From the NCBI RefSeq assembly GCF_003290085.1, contig NZ_QMKJ01000002.1:62001-126000 (forward strand): a stretch of 64,000 bases of DNA, read 5' to 3'. Under the pieces are notes generated by a model that had not been told where the DNA came from, made no database searches, and saw only the letters and a list, made by a program, of their open reading frames with translations. Source of the stretch: Aliidiomarina sp. B3213. Its GTDB lineage: Bacteria; Pseudomonadota; Gammaproteobacteria; Enterobacterales; Alteromonadaceae. A program made the position numbers and the translations under genes. Position 1 is the first letter of the stretch. Each line of letters opens with the position of its first letter. This document shows, piece by piece, positions 63,808 to 64,000 of the stretch.

Positions 63808-64000
63808 AACGTAGCCCTACGTTCTGAAAACTCCATAAATATGCGCGCTACCGTATCAAGCTTCGCTTCTCTTGGCAGTGAAAGCCTATAAATATTACTT
63901 TCAGCCGCCAGCTTAGATAGTGTAAAAAAGGTCTGCTTTTTAATATGTTGCTGGTTATATGGTTTATAGACCGAGTGCATTAACGCGTTCAAACTGTCAG
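63804..64000 (-). CDS. C-terminus of a possible HPr-kinase-like protein (partial, runs off right edge)
   Basis: The last about 65 residues of a frame open to the window edge, overlapping the sulfotransferase start by 4 bp. The segment LMHSVYKPYNQ, QTFFTLSKLAAESNIYRLSLPREAKLDTVARIFMEF resembles the end of HprK-like kinases of lasso loci (SVYRP ... VPVYRL). If so, it would phosphorylate a terminal Ser of the precursor, as in paeninodin. The evidence is short and by eye, so the call is tentative. The start lies outside. Confidence 0.45.
   Translation of the reverse strand, partial: DSLNALMHSVYKPYNQQHIKKQTFFTLSKLAAESNIYRLSLPREAKLDTVARIFMEFSERRATL

Overview
The window looks like a marine gammaproteobacterial chromosome, probably of the Alteromonadales (Idiomarina- or Alteromonas-like). 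The reasons are an NqrA start at the left edge, a FabV enoyl reductase, YjbEFGH-type exopolysaccharide genes, an RfaH regulator, a rhombosortase-type GlyGly-CTERM signal and many REP palindromes. The taxonomic placement is an inference from gene content. No rRNA, tRNA or CRISPR array was seen.

Layout. (1) 1-10.1 kb: the nqrA 5' end, a REP-associated transposase (RAYT) with its palindromes, a 2302-residue secreted multidomain protein, fabV and bolA. (2) 10.2-17.1 kb: a chemoreceptor, two small Thr-rich exported proteins (GfcA/YjbE-like), a GfcC-GfcD (YjbG-YjbH) fusion and a GfcB (YjbF) lipoprotein. (3) 17.2-23.1 kb: a sulfate activation cassette with cysD, cysN, cysC, an SLC13-type permease and a DHH phosphoesterase that may remove pAp. 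Together these would import sulfate, make PAPS and clear the by-product. (4) 23.1-53.2 kb: a Wzx/Wzy-type polysaccharide locus, all on the minus strand. It has Wzi, a six-SLBB export protein, a bacillosamine module (PglF/E/D/C-like), a GT4, a heparinase-like protein, an AsnB-like amidotransferase, Wzy, a second possible glycosyltransferase and Wzx. A complete legionaminic-acid-type nonulosonate pathway follows (PtmE, NeuD-type acetyltransferase, LegI, LegG, LegC, LegB, LegF) with an embedded deacetylase and formyltransferase, then WecC, WecB and Wzz. (5) 53.2-54.0 kb: an rfaH gene and, between it and wzz, a near-match to the ops/JUMPstart element, which suggests antitermination control of the long operon.

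(6) 54.3-59.2 kb: a beta-CASP metallo-beta-lactamase-fold nuclease whose coding sequence contains an in-frame REP pair, then five genes carrying six phage tail-collar (microcystin-dependent protein) domains. (7) 59.2-64.0 kb: a previously unannotated-looking lasso peptide locus. It contains a 50-residue precursor with predicted core GKLFNFGIETSPSWGPS (G1-E9 ring), a PqqD-like recognition protein (B1), a leader peptidase fused to a nucleotidyltransferase (B2-NTP), two sulfotransferases, a divergent ATP-grasp protein and, at the right edge, the C-terminus of a possible HPr-kinase-like protein. The macrolactam synthetase (C protein) was not found and is expected just beyond the right edge.

How the parts may work together. 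The sulfate cassette can supply PAPS to the two sulfotransferases, and the DHH enzyme may remove the pAp they release. RfaH would drive the polysaccharide operon through the ops-like site. Two unrelated REP families decorate the intergenic spaces. All functional claims rest on motif reading by eye; no search was run.
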